Shown in pieces: positions 17,853 to 25,496 of a DNA stretch of 64,000 nt. Each line of letters begins with the position of its first letter. Position 1 is the first letter of the stretch. Where the stretch lies: contig NZ_DLNQ01000015.1 in assembly GCF_002479495.1 (NCBI RefSeq), positions 64,000-127,999 of the forward strand. The letters are read 5' to 3'. Under the pieces are notes generated by a model that ran no database searches, had not been told where the DNA came from, and saw only the letters and a program-made list of their open reading frames with translations. This stretch comes from Brevundimonas sp. UBA7506 (lineage in GTDB: Bacteria > Pseudomonadota > Alphaproteobacteria > Caulobacterales > Caulobacteraceae). The position numbers and the translations under genes are program-made.

Positions 17853-18320
17853 CTAGAACGTCCACTCCAGCGTGACGGACAGAACCATGATGATGGCCAG
17901 AACAAAGGGAATCTCGTTGGTCATGCGCCAGAAACGACCCGAATATTTCGAAGTGCCGGCGGCGATCTTCTTGCGCTGTCCAGCGAGGAAGCCGTGCCAG
18001 GCGGCCAGCAGGAAGACCCCCGTCAGCTTGGTCACCATCCAGGGCTGGTGGGCGAAGGACCAGTCCGCGCCCTCGCCGCTGCGCAGCCACAGAAGCCAGC
18101 CGCCGAAGATGAAGGCCAGGATCATGGCCGGGTTGATGATGATGCGCAGCAGGCGCGTCTGCCAGGTGCGCAGCAGGGCCTGCATCTCGCCCCGCAGCGG
18201 CTCGGGCTTGCCGTTCTGCTCGGCATCATAGGCGAACAGACGCGGCAGGAAGAGCATCCCGGCCATCCAGGCGATCACCGCCAGGATGTGAAGCCCGCGC
18301 GCGAGGTTGTAATAGTCCAT
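17853..18320 (-). CDS. hemJ: protoporphyrinogen oxidase HemJ
   Basis: A 155-residue membrane protein with about four helices: RGLHILAVIAWMAGMLFLPRLFAY (first helix with the conserved His), TRLLRIIINPAMILAFIFGGWLL, PWMVTKLTGVFLLAAWHGFLAGQRKK, and IPFVLAIIMVLSVTLEWTF. This is the UPF0093/HemJ family, which oxidises protoporphyrinogen IX to protoporphyrin IX in many bacteria that lack HemG/HemY. It lies 19 bases downstream of hemH on the same strand, with hemE upstream, so three late haem-biosynthesis steps are clustered. Confidence 0.92.
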   Translation of the reverse strand: MDYYNLARGLHILAVIAWMAGMLFLPRLFAYDAEQNGKPEPLRGEMQALLRTWQTRLLRIIINPAMILAFIFGGWLLWLRSGEGADWSFAHQPWMVTKLTGVFLLAAWHGFLAGQRKKIAAGTSKYSGRFWRMTNEIPFVLAIIMVLSVTLEWTF

Positions 18321-18339
18321 GAGGCTCCCCCTCGACCGG

Positions 18340-19416
18340 TCAGGCCGCCTTTGAACAACCGCCGGGGCAGGCTTTCAAGTGGGCGCATGGTCCACCCCTG
18401 GACGCGCCCTGCGGCGCTGTGCCCGAGGTTTCCAGCGCCGCCTCGACGGCCTGGGCCAGGGCGGCGATGAAGGCGGGCTCCACCCCCACGGCCGGCGCCC
18501 GCAGATAGGGGGCGCAACCGACCTGTTCGGCCAGTTCGGCGTATTCGTGATCCAGTTCGACCAGGGTCTCGATATGCTCAGACACGAAGGCGATGGGCAC
18601 GACCACGGCGCCGACGCCGTCCCGGCCCGCCTGTTCAATGGCCTCAGGCGTCGACGGGCCCAGCCATTTCAGCGGCCCGACCCGGCTCTGATAGCAGATG
18701 GCCCAGTCGCTCAGCCCCATGCGGGCGACGACGGCGGCCACGGTGGCCTCAACCTGGGCCTGGTAGGGATCGCCGGCCGCGACCAGCTTCTCCGGGATGC
18801 CGTGGGCCGAGAACAGCACGCGGACCGGCCGGCCTTCGGCCTTGTCCATGGTCTCGCGGATCAGGCGGACCTGGGCCTCGATCAGACCCTCGGCGTCCGG
18901 ATAACAGCAGACGGCGTGGACCTCGCCCGGCCCCTTGTAGGCCTCGCGCCAGGCCTTCAGCGACGAGGCCGTCGTGGTGGTCGAGAACTGCGGATAGAGG
19001 GGCAGAAGCACCACATGGTCGGGCTGAAACTCCGCCACCGCCTTGGCCGTATCCTCGGTGAAGGGGTGCCAGTAGCGCATGGCGATGAAGACCTCGGTCT
19101 CGTCCCCCGGCGCCGCGTCGGCCAGGGCCTCGGACAGGGCCGACGCCTGTTTCAGCGTCTCGGGCAGCAGGGGCGAGCCGCCGCCCATCCGGGCGTAGTT
19201 GGCTTGGGCCGACTTTTCGCGCCGCGACGAGATCAAGTGCGCAAGAGGCGTGCGGACGATGCCCGGCAAACCGATGATGGCCGGATCGTTGAATAGGTTG
19301 AACAGGAAGGGTTTGACCGCGTCAGGCCCGTCCGGTCCGCCGAGATTGGTCAGGACGACGGCCACGCGCCGGTTCGGACGACGGGTCTCGGCGGTCATGG
19401 TCCCAGACATGATCAT
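18340..19416 (-). CDS. hemH: ferrochelatase
   Basis: A 358-residue ferrochelatase that inserts Fe2+ into protoporphyrin IX. Signatures are RVAVVLTNLGGPDGPDAVKPFLFNLF, the iron-ligand region FSAHGIPEK (His at about 200), the porphyrin-contact region YQSRVGPLKWL, and the acidic PIAFVSEHIETLVELD. I chose the ATG at 19414-19416, which overlaps the hemE stop as ATGA; in-frame ATGs at 19410 and 19398 would shorten it by 2 or 6 codons. The tail has several cysteines (CAHLKACPGGC), seen as a possible Fe-S ligand set in some bacterial ferrochelatases. Confidence 0.93.
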   Translation of the reverse strand: MIMSGTMTAETRRPNRRVAVVLTNLGGPDGPDAVKPFLFNLFNDPAIIGLPGIVRTPLAHLISSRREKSAQANYARMGGGSPLLPETLKQASALSEALADAAPGDETEVFIAMRYWHPFTEDTAKAVAEFQPDHVVLLPLYPQFSTTTTASSLKAWREAYKGPGEVHAVCCYPDAEGLIEAQVRLIRETMDKAEGRPVRVLFSAHGIPEKLVAAGDPYQAQVEATVAAVVARMGLSDWAICYQSRVGPLKWLGPSTPEAIEQAGRDGVGAVVVPIAFVSEHIETLVELDHEYAELAEQVGCAPYLRAPAVGVEPAFIAALAQAVEAALETSGTAPQGASRGGPCAHLKACPGGCSKAA

Positions 19417-20447
19417 TGGGCTCCGATCCGACGCAGGACCTGCTCGACATGGGCGATCGGCACGTCCGGCAGGATGCCGTGACCCAGGTTGAAGATCCAC
19501 GGACCCTGGCCCCAGGCCTCGAGCAGTTGATCGACGCGGCGATCCAGAGCCGGGCCGCCGGCGCGCAGCAAGAGGGGATCGAGCGCGCCCTGGATGGGCT
19601 TGATGGCCTGGACGCGTTTGCCGACTTCCAGAGGACAGGCAGTGTCCAGCGCCACGGCCTGAACGTCGCACTCCGCCGCATAACGCTCCGCAAGCGCCGC
19701 AGAGCCTCTTGGGAAGCCGATGAGCGGCACAGTGACCCCCAGGGCCCGGGCGCGGGCCACGAGCGCCTGGTGAGGCTTCAGGACCAGACTTTCGAACAGA
19801 TCGTCGGGCAGGCCCTCGGCCCAGCTCTCGAAGATCTTCAGCACCTGGGCGCCCGCGTCCTGCTGCATCTTCAGATAGTGGGCGGTGGCTTCGACCAGAA
19901 CCTCCAGAAGCGCCTCGACCTTTTCCGGTTCGGCGTAGGCGTAGGTCCGGGCCGCAGCGCGCTCGCCCTTCATGATGGTGCGGGCCTCGCCGTCCAGCAT
20001 ATAGGTGGCCACGGTCCAGGGCGCGCCGGCGAACCCGATCAGGGCCTTTGACGGATCCAGTTCAGCGCGCACCAGGCTGAGGGTCTGGCCCACTGACTTC
20101 AGGGCCTCCCCCGCCCCGGAGGCCAGCTCCCGCATCTGTTCCACCGACGGCAGGGCGCCCAGGCGCGGACCTTCGCCAGCCTCGAACCAAACCTTTTGTC
20201 CCAGGGCGCCGGGGATCAGCAGGATGTCGGCGAAGACGATGGCCGCATCGAAGCCGAACCGGCGCATGGGCTGAAGCGTCGCCTCGGCCGCCATCTCCGG
20301 GTTCATGCAGAAGGCGATGAAGTCCGGCGCCTTGGCGCGCAGCTCGCGGTACTCCGGCAGGTAGCGCCCGGCCTGACGCATGAACCACACGGGCGGACGG
20401 GTCGTAGTCTGGCCCTGGAGAGCCTGGATCAGAAGAGGAGTGCTCAT
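19413..20447 (-). CDS. hemE: uroporphyrinogen decarboxylase
   Basis: A 344-residue enzyme that removes four carboxyl groups from uroporphyrinogen III to make coproporphyrinogen III. Signatures are PPVWFMRQAGRYLPEYRELR (about 19-38), DAAIVFADILLIPGALG with the catalytic Asp, GFAGAPWTVATYML and NLGHGILPDVP near the end. The ATG at 20445-20447 is preceded by AAGG. It is the first gene left of the proposed oriC and its promoter must lie in or at the edge of the origin, as in Caulobacter, where hemE transcription is linked to Cori. Confidence 0.96.
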   Translation of the reverse strand: MSTPLLIQALQGQTTTRPPVWFMRQAGRYLPEYRELRAKAPDFIAFCMNPEMAAEATLQPMRRFGFDAAIVFADILLIPGALGQKVWFEAGEGPRLGALPSVEQMRELASGAGEALKSVGQTLSLVRAELDPSKALIGFAGAPWTVATYMLDGEARTIMKGERAAARTYAYAEPEKVEALLEVLVEATAHYLKMQQDAGAQVLKIFESWAEGLPDDLFESLVLKPHQALVARARALGVTVPLIGFPRGSAALAERYAAECDVQAVALDTACPLEVGKRVQAIKPIQGALDPLLLRAGGPALDRRVDQLLEAWGQGPWIFNLGHGILPDVPIAHVEQVLRRIGAQ

Positions 20448-20480
20448 ACCTTGGGCTTTAGGATGCACACCCCCAAGCCT

Positions 20481-20520
20481 CAATCCCTATTCAAGAATAA
20501 GAATTGATAGAAAATTGGAG
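20481..20520. other. AT-rich block, candidate DNA-unwinding element
   Basis: About 28 of 40 bases are A or T, in DNA otherwise about two-thirds GC. It sits at the hemE side of the origin, next to the first DnaA-box-like site at 20544. It may also contain the hemE promoter. Confidence 0.6.
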
Positions 20521-20543
20521 GATGGAAGCAGGGCGCTGAACTG

Positions 20544-20552
20544 CGTGGATAG
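20544..20552 (-). promoter_or_regulatory. DnaA-box-like site (CTATCCACG)
   Basis: The minus strand reads CTATCCACG, two mismatches from TTATCCACA. It is the DnaA-like site closest to the AT-rich block. Confidence 0.4.
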
Positions 20553-20636
20553 AATTCGGATTCCCCCTCGATCGACAGGTTTCTCCCCGTTTTCGAAAGA
20601 ACGAATCCCGGGGAGGGCCCGATGGGGTGTTCATAG

Positions 20637-20645
20637 CGGGGATAA
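20637..20645 (-). promoter_or_regulatory. DnaA-box-like site (TTATCCCCG)
   Basis: The minus strand reads TTATCCCCG, two mismatches from TTATCCACA. With the plus-strand TTATCCCCT at 20730 it forms an inverted pair sharing the core TTATCCCC. Confidence 0.45.
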
Positions 20646-20681
20646 CCCGCTTCAGGCCCGGTATGACGGGAGTCCGATCTG

Positions 20682-20894
20682 GGCGCCGTTGTGGGAAAGG
20701 CGCCGGGCGCCAAATTTGGACAAGGCGCCTTATCCCCTGGTGAGGATAGAAATTCGGCGCCTGTATGAACGACTCCAGGCGCCGTTTCGCGATCGGCGCC
20801 CGCGATCCCCGCTCGCGACCGGCGTTGGAGCTTGCTAGAGGATTCGGCGCCCAATCGGCGCCCTGTCGGCGCCCAGGCGATGTCGAACGGCGCC
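20682..20894. repeat. array of eleven GGCGCC palindromes in oriC
   Basis: GGCGCC occurs at 20682, 20699, 20706, 20724, 20756, 20778, 20795, 20846, 20857, 20868 and 20889, eleven times in 213 bases. The copies at 20844-20876 form three exact 11-base iterons TCGGCGCCCNN, so the same face of the helix is presented each time. Elsewhere in the window the hexamer occurs roughly once in a few hundred bases by eye. The array may bind an origin protein; none is known to me for this motif. Confidence 0.75.
20730..20738 (+). promoter_or_regulatory. DnaA-box-like site (TTATCCCCT)
   Basis: TTATCCCCT is two mismatches from TTATCCACA and directly abuts a GGCGCC palindrome (20724-20729). Confidence 0.45.
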
Positions 20895-20899
20895 CCGGC

Positions 20900-20908
20900 T
20901 TTTGCACA
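20900..20908 (+). promoter_or_regulatory. DnaA-box-like site (TTTTGCACA)
   Basis: TTTTGCACA has one mismatch from the relaxed DnaA consensus TTATNCACA and lies at the right end of the GGCGCC array, 60 bases before the regulatory-kinase gene. Confidence 0.5.
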
Positions 20909-20968
20909 GGCTTCGGGGACAGAGTCCGACGCGATCCGGGCGCGAAGGATGAGGAGACGATCAGAGCC

Positions 20969-21832
20969 ATGAGCCCCGCCCGCCCGTCGCCGCGCCTCGC
21001 CACCTATTTCCATGTCCATCTGGTCTCGGATTCCACCGGCGAGACCCTGAACGCCATGGCCAAGGCCGTGATCGCCCGGTTCGACGGCGTCATTCCCATC
21101 GAACACATCTACGCCCTGGTTCGCTCGTCCAAGCAGATGGAGCGGGTGCTGGAGGAAGTCGCCGGGGCGCCCGGCGTGGTGCTGCACACCCTGGTCGACC
21201 GCGAACTGCGCGAACAGCTGGAAGAAGGCTGTCGTCGCCTGCAGACGCCGCAGATCGGGGCCCTGGATCCCCTGGTCGGCGCCCTGTCGGGCTATCTGGG
21301 AACGAACATCTCGACCCGCGTCGGGGCCCAGCACGCCCTGGACCACGGCTATTTCAACCGCATCGGCGCCCTGGATTTCGCCATCGCCCACGACGACGGC
21401 CAGGGCACGCTGGAACAGCTGGAGCACGCTGACGTGGTTCTGTGCGGCGTCAGTCGGACCTCCAAGACTCCGACCTGCATCTATCTGGCCAATCGGGGCA
21501 TCCGCGCCGCCAATGTGCCTCTGGTTCCGGGTCAGGAAGACGGCGAGCGACTAACAAGGTTGAAGAACCCCCTGGTCATCGGCCTGACCGTGTCGCCGGA
21601 TCGACTGGTTCAGATCCGCCGCAACCGACTGGAGGGGCTGAACGCCCACCACGCCTCCGACTATGTCGATCATGACGCCGTGCGCGAGGAAACGGTCAAG
21701 GCGCGGCGCGCCTTTGAACGGCGCGGCTGGCCGACCATCGACGTGACCCGCCGCTCGGTCGAGGAGACCGCCGCGGCCATCATCAACCTTCTGAGCGAGC
21801 GGCGGACGCGCCGCGTGGGGACTGCCTGGTGA
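20969..21832 (+). CDS. pyruvate phosphate dikinase / PEP synthase regulatory protein
   Basis: A 287-residue bifunctional kinase/phosphorylase of the DUF299 family that switches PPDK or PEP synthase off (ADP-dependent phosphorylation) and on (phosphate-dependent dephosphorylation). Signatures are ATYFHVHLVSDSTGETLNAMAKA at the N-terminus, the P-loop-like GVSRTSKTPTCIYLANRG (about 158-175) and the C-terminal TRRSVEETAAAII. The ATG at 20969 fits the normal N-terminus, which begins just before ATYFHVHL. It is the first rightward gene after oriC, equivalent to the first numbered gene of Caulobacter. Its stop overlaps maf by four bases. Confidence 0.93.
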   Translation: MSPARPSPRLATYFHVHLVSDSTGETLNAMAKAVIARFDGVIPIEHIYALVRSSKQMERVLEEVAGAPGVVLHTLVDRELREQLEEGCRRLQTPQIGALDPLVGALSGYLGTNISTRVGAQHALDHGYFNRIGALDFAIAHDDGQGTLEQLEHADVVLCGVSRTSKTPTCIYLANRGIRAANVPLVPGQEDGERLTRLKNPLVIGLTVSPDRLVQIRRNRLEGLNAHHASDYVDHDAVREETVKARRAFERRGWPTIDVTRRSVEETAAAIINLLSERRTRRVGTAW

Positions 21833-22425
21833 ACAACGACGGCGAACGGCTGATCCTGGCCTCCAAGAGCGCGGCGCGACGCGCGGTCCTGACCGAGGCG
21901 GGCGTGCCCTTTACGGTTCAGGTGGCCGATGTGGACGAGGAGGCGCTGAAGACGCCGGGCGTCGATCCGGTCGCCCTGGCGGTCGAACTGGCCCGCGCCA
22001 AGGCCCTCGCCGTGTCGCGCCACGACGCCGACGCCTGGGTTCTGGGCGCCGATCAGACCCTGGCCTTCGACGGCGGACTGGTCTCCAAGGCGCCGACGCT
22101 GGCGGCGGCGCGCGAGCGCCTGATCGCCATGCGCGGGCGCACCCACCAACTGCATTCCGGCGCGGCCCTGGCCCGCAACGGTCAGGTGGTCTGGTCGGGC
22201 GTGGACACGGTCGAGATGAGGATGCGCGACTTTTCCGACATCTTCCTCGACGCCTATCTGGCCGCGGAGGGCGAGGCCCTGCTGGCCTGCGTCGGCTCTT
22301 ACCGGCTGGAGGGCCTGGGCTCGCAGTTGTTCGAGGCGGTCGAGGGCGACTATTTCACCGTCCTGGGCCTGCCGCTATGGCCGGTTCTGGCCGAACTGCG
22401 ACGCGCCGGAGTGATCGTCTCGTGA
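21829..22425 (+). CDS. Maf-family nucleotide pyrophosphatase
   Basis: A 198-residue Maf/YhdE-type nucleoside triphosphate pyrophosphatase, which hydrolyses non-canonical or modified NTPs and has been linked to division control. Signatures are LILASKSAARRAVL at the N-terminus, GADQTLAFDG (catalytic Asp) in the middle and FEAVEGDYFTVLGLPLWPVL at the end. The start is a GTG that overlaps the stop of the kinase gene as GTGA, and its own stop overlaps the aroE GTG in the same way, so the first four genes after oriC are translationally coupled. Confidence 0.92.
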   Translation: MNNDGERLILASKSAARRAVLTEAGVPFTVQVADVDEEALKTPGVDPVALAVELARAKALAVSRHDADAWVLGADQTLAFDGGLVSKAPTLAAARERLIAMRGRTHQLHSGAALARNGQVVWSGVDTVEMRMRDFSDIFLDAYLAAEGEALLACVGSYRLEGLGSQLFEAVEGDYFTVLGLPLWPVLAELRRAGVIVS

Positions 22426-23264
22426 GCCCCTCCCCTTCCCGCTCGAACCGCATCACCGGCGCCGCCATGCTGGCGGGCATCGCCGGCCAGCCGGTGGCCC
22501 ATTCGCTCAGTCCGGTGATCCACAACGCCTGGCTGGAGGCCGGCGATATCGACGGCGCCTATATGCCGTTCGCGCCGAAAGACGCCGCCGGATTCGACGC
22601 CCTGGTCGCCGCCGGGCGCGCCGGTCTGGTGCAGGGGCTGAATGTCACCGCCCCCTTCAAGGAACAGGCCTTCGCCCTGGCGGATGAAGCCAGCAAGGCG
22701 GCCCGGGCGACCGGTTCGGCAAACATCCTGGTCTTCGACAATGGCCATGTTCGCGCCGACAGCTCGGACGGCGTCGGCGTCCTCTACGCCCTGGCCGAGC
22801 AGGCGCCGGGCCTGAACCTGAAAGACGCCGTCGTGGTCATGCTGGGCGCCGGGGGCGCCGCCCGCGCCGGCGCGGGCGCCCTGGTCGAGGCCGGGGCGAG
22901 CATCCGCATCCTCAACCGTTCGCGCGACCGCGCCGAGGCTCTGGCCGCCGATCTTGGGGCCTCGGTGAGCGTGGCCGACGAGACCGCTCTGGCCACCGCC
23001 GATCTGGTCATCAACGCCCTCAGCGTTCAGCCGAGCATCGACCTGTCGGTGCTGAAGCCGACCGCCGTGGTCATGGACATGACCTACAAGCCCGTCGTCA
23101 CCGACTTCCTAGCGGCGGCGCGAGCGCGCGGGCTGACCACGGTGGACGGTCTGGCCATGCTGATCGGTCAGGCGACGCCCTCTTTCACCGCCCTGTTCCG
23201 GCGCCCGCCGCCGTCGCTTGATCTGCGCGCCTTGCTGCTGGCCCATCTGGGAGAGGCCGCGTGA
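22422..23264 (+). CDS. aroE: shikimate dehydrogenase
   Basis: A 280-residue NADP-dependent enzyme of the shikimate pathway that reduces 3-dehydroshikimate to shikimate. Signatures are [20 protein letters not shown] (shikimate binding), [13 protein letters not shown] with the catalytic Lys, [17 protein letters not shown] (dinucleotide fold), [13 protein letters not shown] and [13 protein letters not shown] chose the GTG at 22422, overlapping the maf stop as GTGA; an in-frame ATG 45 bases later ([10 protein letters not shown]) also fits the family. The stop overlaps coaE. Confidence 0.93.
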   Translation: MSPSPSRSNRITGAAMLAGIAGQPVAHSLSPVIHNAWLEAGDIDGAYMPFAPKDAAGFDALVAAGRAGLVQGLNVTAPFKEQAFALADEASKAARATGSANILVFDNGHVRADSSDGVGVLYALAEQAPGLNLKDAVVVMLGAGGAARAGAGALVEAGASIRILNRSRDRAEALAADLGASVSVADETALATADLVINALSVQPSIDLSVLKPTAVVMDMTYKPVVTDFLAAARARGLTTVDGLAMLIGQATPSFTALFRRPPPSLDLRALLLAHLGEAA

Positions 23265-23875
23265 TCATCCTCGGCCTGACCGGCTCGATCGGCATGGGCA
23301 AGTCGACCACGGGGCGGATGTTCGCCGACGAAGGCGCCCTGCTGTGGGACGCCGACGCCGCCGTCCATCGCCTCTATGCGCGCGGCGGGGCGGCGGTCGA
23401 GCCCCTGGGTCAGGCCTTCCCCGGCGTGGTCGTCGACGGCGCCGTGGACCGCGCCCGTCTGGCCGAGGCGCTGGGTCGTGACGAGACCGCCTTCAAACGT
23501 CTGGAAGCCATCGTTCATCCCCTTGTGGCCCAGGACCGGGCTCAGGATCTGGCGGCGGCGCGAGCCGAGGGCGTGCGGCTGGCCGTGCTCGACATTCCCC
23601 TGCTGTTCGAGATCGGCGGCGAGGCCTTTGTCGACGCCGTGGTCGTGGTCACCGCCGATCCTGAAGTTCAGGCGGCGCGCGTCCTGGCTCGCTCCGGCAT
23701 GACCCGCGAGCGTTTCGAAGCCATCCTGTCTCGCCAGACGCCGGACGCCGAGAAACGCCGCCGCGCCGACTTCCTGGTCGATACCGGTCGAGGTCTGGAC
23801 GCGGCCCGCGAACAGGTGGCTCAAATCGTGGGGACAGTTCTTGATCCCGCGTGGACGCCTCCGCGCCGGGGCTGA
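23261..23875 (+). CDS. coaE: dephospho-CoA kinase
   Basis: A 204-residue P-loop kinase for the last step of coenzyme A synthesis. The Walker A loop is [17 protein letters not shown] (about 4-20), followed by [47 protein letters not shown] and [15 protein letters not shown]. The GTG at 23261 overlaps the aroE stop. The position aroE-coaE-dnaQ is conserved in Caulobacterales. Confidence 0.95.
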   Translation: MIILGLTGSIGMGKSTTGRMFADEGALLWDADAAVHRLYARGGAAVEPLGQAFPGVVVDGAVDRARLAEALGRDETAFKRLEAIVHPLVAQDRAQDLAAARAEGVRLAVLDIPLLFEIGGEAFVDAVVVVTADPEVQAARVLARSGMTRERFEAILSRQTPDAEKRRRADFLVDTGRGLDAAREQVAQIVGTVLDPAWTPPRRG

Positions 23876-23918
23876 GGCCGCCCTTCCGTTGCGATGCGGC
23901 TTGCCTCATTAAGGGGGC

Positions 23919-24653
23919 ATGGCCCGCGAAATCGTTCTCGACACCGAAACCACCGGCTTCGATCCCAAGACGGGCGATCGTCTAATCGAGGTCGGCTGCA
24001 TCGAGATCCACGACCTGCTGCCGACGGGGCGCACCTTCCATCGCCTGGTCAATCCCGAGCGTCTGATCCCGCCTGACGCCATCCGGGTTCACGGCATCAC
24101 CGACGAACATGTCAAGGATGCGCCGAAATTCCACGAAATCGCGGCTGACCTGCTGGAGTTCATCGGCGACGCGCCCCTGATCGCGCACAACGCCAACTTC
24201 GACCGCAACTTCATCGACTTCGAATACAGCCGCATCGGTCAGAAGCCGCCGGCCCAGGAACGCTGGATCGATACCCTGCAGCTGGCGCAGAAGCGGTTTC
24301 CGGGCATGCCCAACTCGCTGGACGCCCTGTGCAAGCGTTTCAAGATCTCGCTGGTCGACCGCACCCTGCACGGCGCCCTGATCGACTCCCGTCTGTTGGC
24401 CGAGGTCTATCTGGAGCTGCGCGGCGGCAAGGAGCGGGCGCTGGACCTGACCACGGCCCGCAGCCCGCAGGCGATGGCGGCGGCCGCCTCGGTCAGTTAC
24501 GGCGCAAGGCCCAATCCCCTGCCCTTCCGCTCAACCGAGGCTGAGCAGGCGGCGCATCTGGCCTTCCTGAAGTCGACGCTGAAGGACCACAGCCTGTGGG
24601 CCGGCTACGGCGTGACCGTCGAGGTCGAAGCCAAGGACGAGGCGGCGGCCTAG
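23919..24653 (+). CDS. dnaQ: DNA polymerase III epsilon subunit (proofreading exonuclease)
   Basis: A 244-residue 3'-5' exonuclease of the replicase. Exo I is IVLDTETTGFD (Asp8, Glu10), Exo II is LIAHNANFDRNFID, and Exo III is HGALIDSRLLAEVYLEL. The C-terminal tail (about 185-244) is the part that contacts the alpha subunit. It follows coaE by 43 bases. A strong hairpin terminator (24675-24700) shared with the convergent secB follows 21 bases later. Confidence 0.96.
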   Translation: MAREIVLDTETTGFDPKTGDRLIEVGCIEIHDLLPTGRTFHRLVNPERLIPPDAIRVHGITDEHVKDAPKFHEIAADLLEFIGDAPLIAHNANFDRNFIDFEYSRIGQKPPAQERWIDTLQLAQKRFPGMPNSLDALCKRFKISLVDRTLHGALIDSRLLAEVYLELRGGKERALDLTTARSPQAMAAAASVSYGARPNPLPFRSTEAEQAAHLAFLKSTLKDHSLWAGYGVTVEVEAKDEAAA

Positions 24654-24674
24654 AGCCCCAACCTCAAACAAGAA

Positions 24675-24700
24675 AGGGGGCGCCCCTTCGAGCGCCCCCT
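24675..24700. terminator. bidirectional hairpin terminator between dnaQ and secB
   Basis: A perfect 9-bp stem (AGGGGGCGC at 24675-24683, GCGCCCCCT at 24692-24700) with an 8-base loop. On the minus strand the stem is followed by TTTCTTGTTT, a reasonable U-rich tail for secB; the plus-strand side has a weaker tail. Confidence 0.75.
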
Positions 24701-24708
24701 CCATGTTT

Positions 24709-24748
24709 CCGCTCAAGCAGCCCGTCGCTGCGCGGCGGGCGTTAGCGG
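24709..24748 (+). repeat. CAAGCAG two-stem element, copy 3 (after secB)
   Basis: Layout: CCGCT, CAAGCAG, CCCGTCGC, loop TGC, GCGGCGGG, CGTT, AGCGG. The outer stem is a perfect 5 bp; the inner stem is 8 bp with one T-G wobble. It starts 11 bases after the secB stop codon and lies before the secB terminator hairpin. Confidence 0.8.
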
Positions 24749-24759
24749 CCCTTCTTGTA

Positions 24760-25287
24760 TTAGGCCTGACCGGCGTCGGCCGGACCGCTGGCGATCTGCT
24801 GCTGGCGGGCGACGTAGATGGCGGCGAAGTCGATCGGGTCGACCATGAAGGGCGGGTAGAAGCCGCCGTCCGAGGTGGCCTGGGCGATGACCTGGCGAGC
24901 GAAGGGGAAGAGGTAGCGCGGGCACTCGATCAGCAGCATGGGTTCGATGTCCTGGGGCGAGACGCCGCTCAGGGCGAACAGGCCGCCGTAGACGAGTTCC
25001 ACGTGAAACACCGGGGCCTTGTCCTCGCCCGTGGCCTTGACCGACAGCTTGAGGTCCAGCTCGAACAGGCCGTCCGGGCGACCGGCGGCGTTCATTTCCA
25101 CGCCCATGTCGATGGCGGGCTTGCCCTCGATGCGCAGGCTGTCGGGCGCGCGCGGATTTTCGAAGGACAGGTCGCGGACGTATTGCGCCAGGATGCGGAA
25201 GCCGGGACCGGCGGGCTGGCCCTGGCCTTCCATCGGCTCGGTCTGGCCGTTGGCGGCGGTGTCGGCGGGGGCGGTGGCGTCGGTCAT
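24760..25287 (-). CDS. secB: protein-export chaperone SecB
   Basis: A 175-residue SecB, the cytoplasmic tetrameric chaperone that keeps preproteins unfolded for SecA. Signatures are [21 protein letters not shown] (about 28-48), [16 protein letters not shown], and the C-terminal [35 protein letters not shown] region that contacts SecA. Convergent with dnaQ across a terminator and one structured repeat. A weak parS-like sequence (24995-25010, two mismatches) lies in the coding sequence. Confidence 0.96.
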   Translation of the reverse strand: MTDATAPADTAANGQTEPMEGQGQPAGPGFRILAQYVRDLSFENPRAPDSLRIEGKPAIDMGVEMNAAGRPDGLFELDLKLSVKATGEDKAPVFHVELVYGGLFALSGVSPQDIEPMLLIECPRYLFPFARQVIAQATSDGGFYPPFMVDPIDFAAIYVARQQQIASGPADAGQA

Positions 25288-25496
25288 GAAGGTAAGCCGT
25301 CAGTCTGAAATCGTGGGACGCCGGACCGCTCCGGGCCCGGGGTGAAGGGCCCGCGACTACCACGGCGAGGCTATTGGCCGCAACGGCGAGACCGGCGTTC
25401 CGGACGCCGCCTGCCTTGCGCCCGGCGGGATCGCCCCCTAATCCTCACAGCAACAGATGCGCGCCCCTCGCCCCCTGATGGGCGCGCGCCAATCAG

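Larger units (their letters stand above)
20448..20968. other. probable chromosomal replication origin (oriC)
   Basis: A 521-base gene-free region between hemE (leftward) and the regulatory-kinase gene (rightward), the exact position of Cori in Caulobacter crescentus. It holds an AT-rich block at 20481-20520, DnaA-box-like sites at 20544-20552, 20637-20645, 20730-20738 and 20900-20908, six GANTC (CcrM) sites at 20559, 20603, 20670, 20771, 20841 and 20922, and eleven GGCGCC palindromes between 20682 and 20894. No TTAA occurs, so there is no canonical CtrA box (TTAA-N7-TTAA). Gene direction diverges from this point. Origin identity is inferred from synteny and motif content, not from skew analysis. 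Confidence 0.88.
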
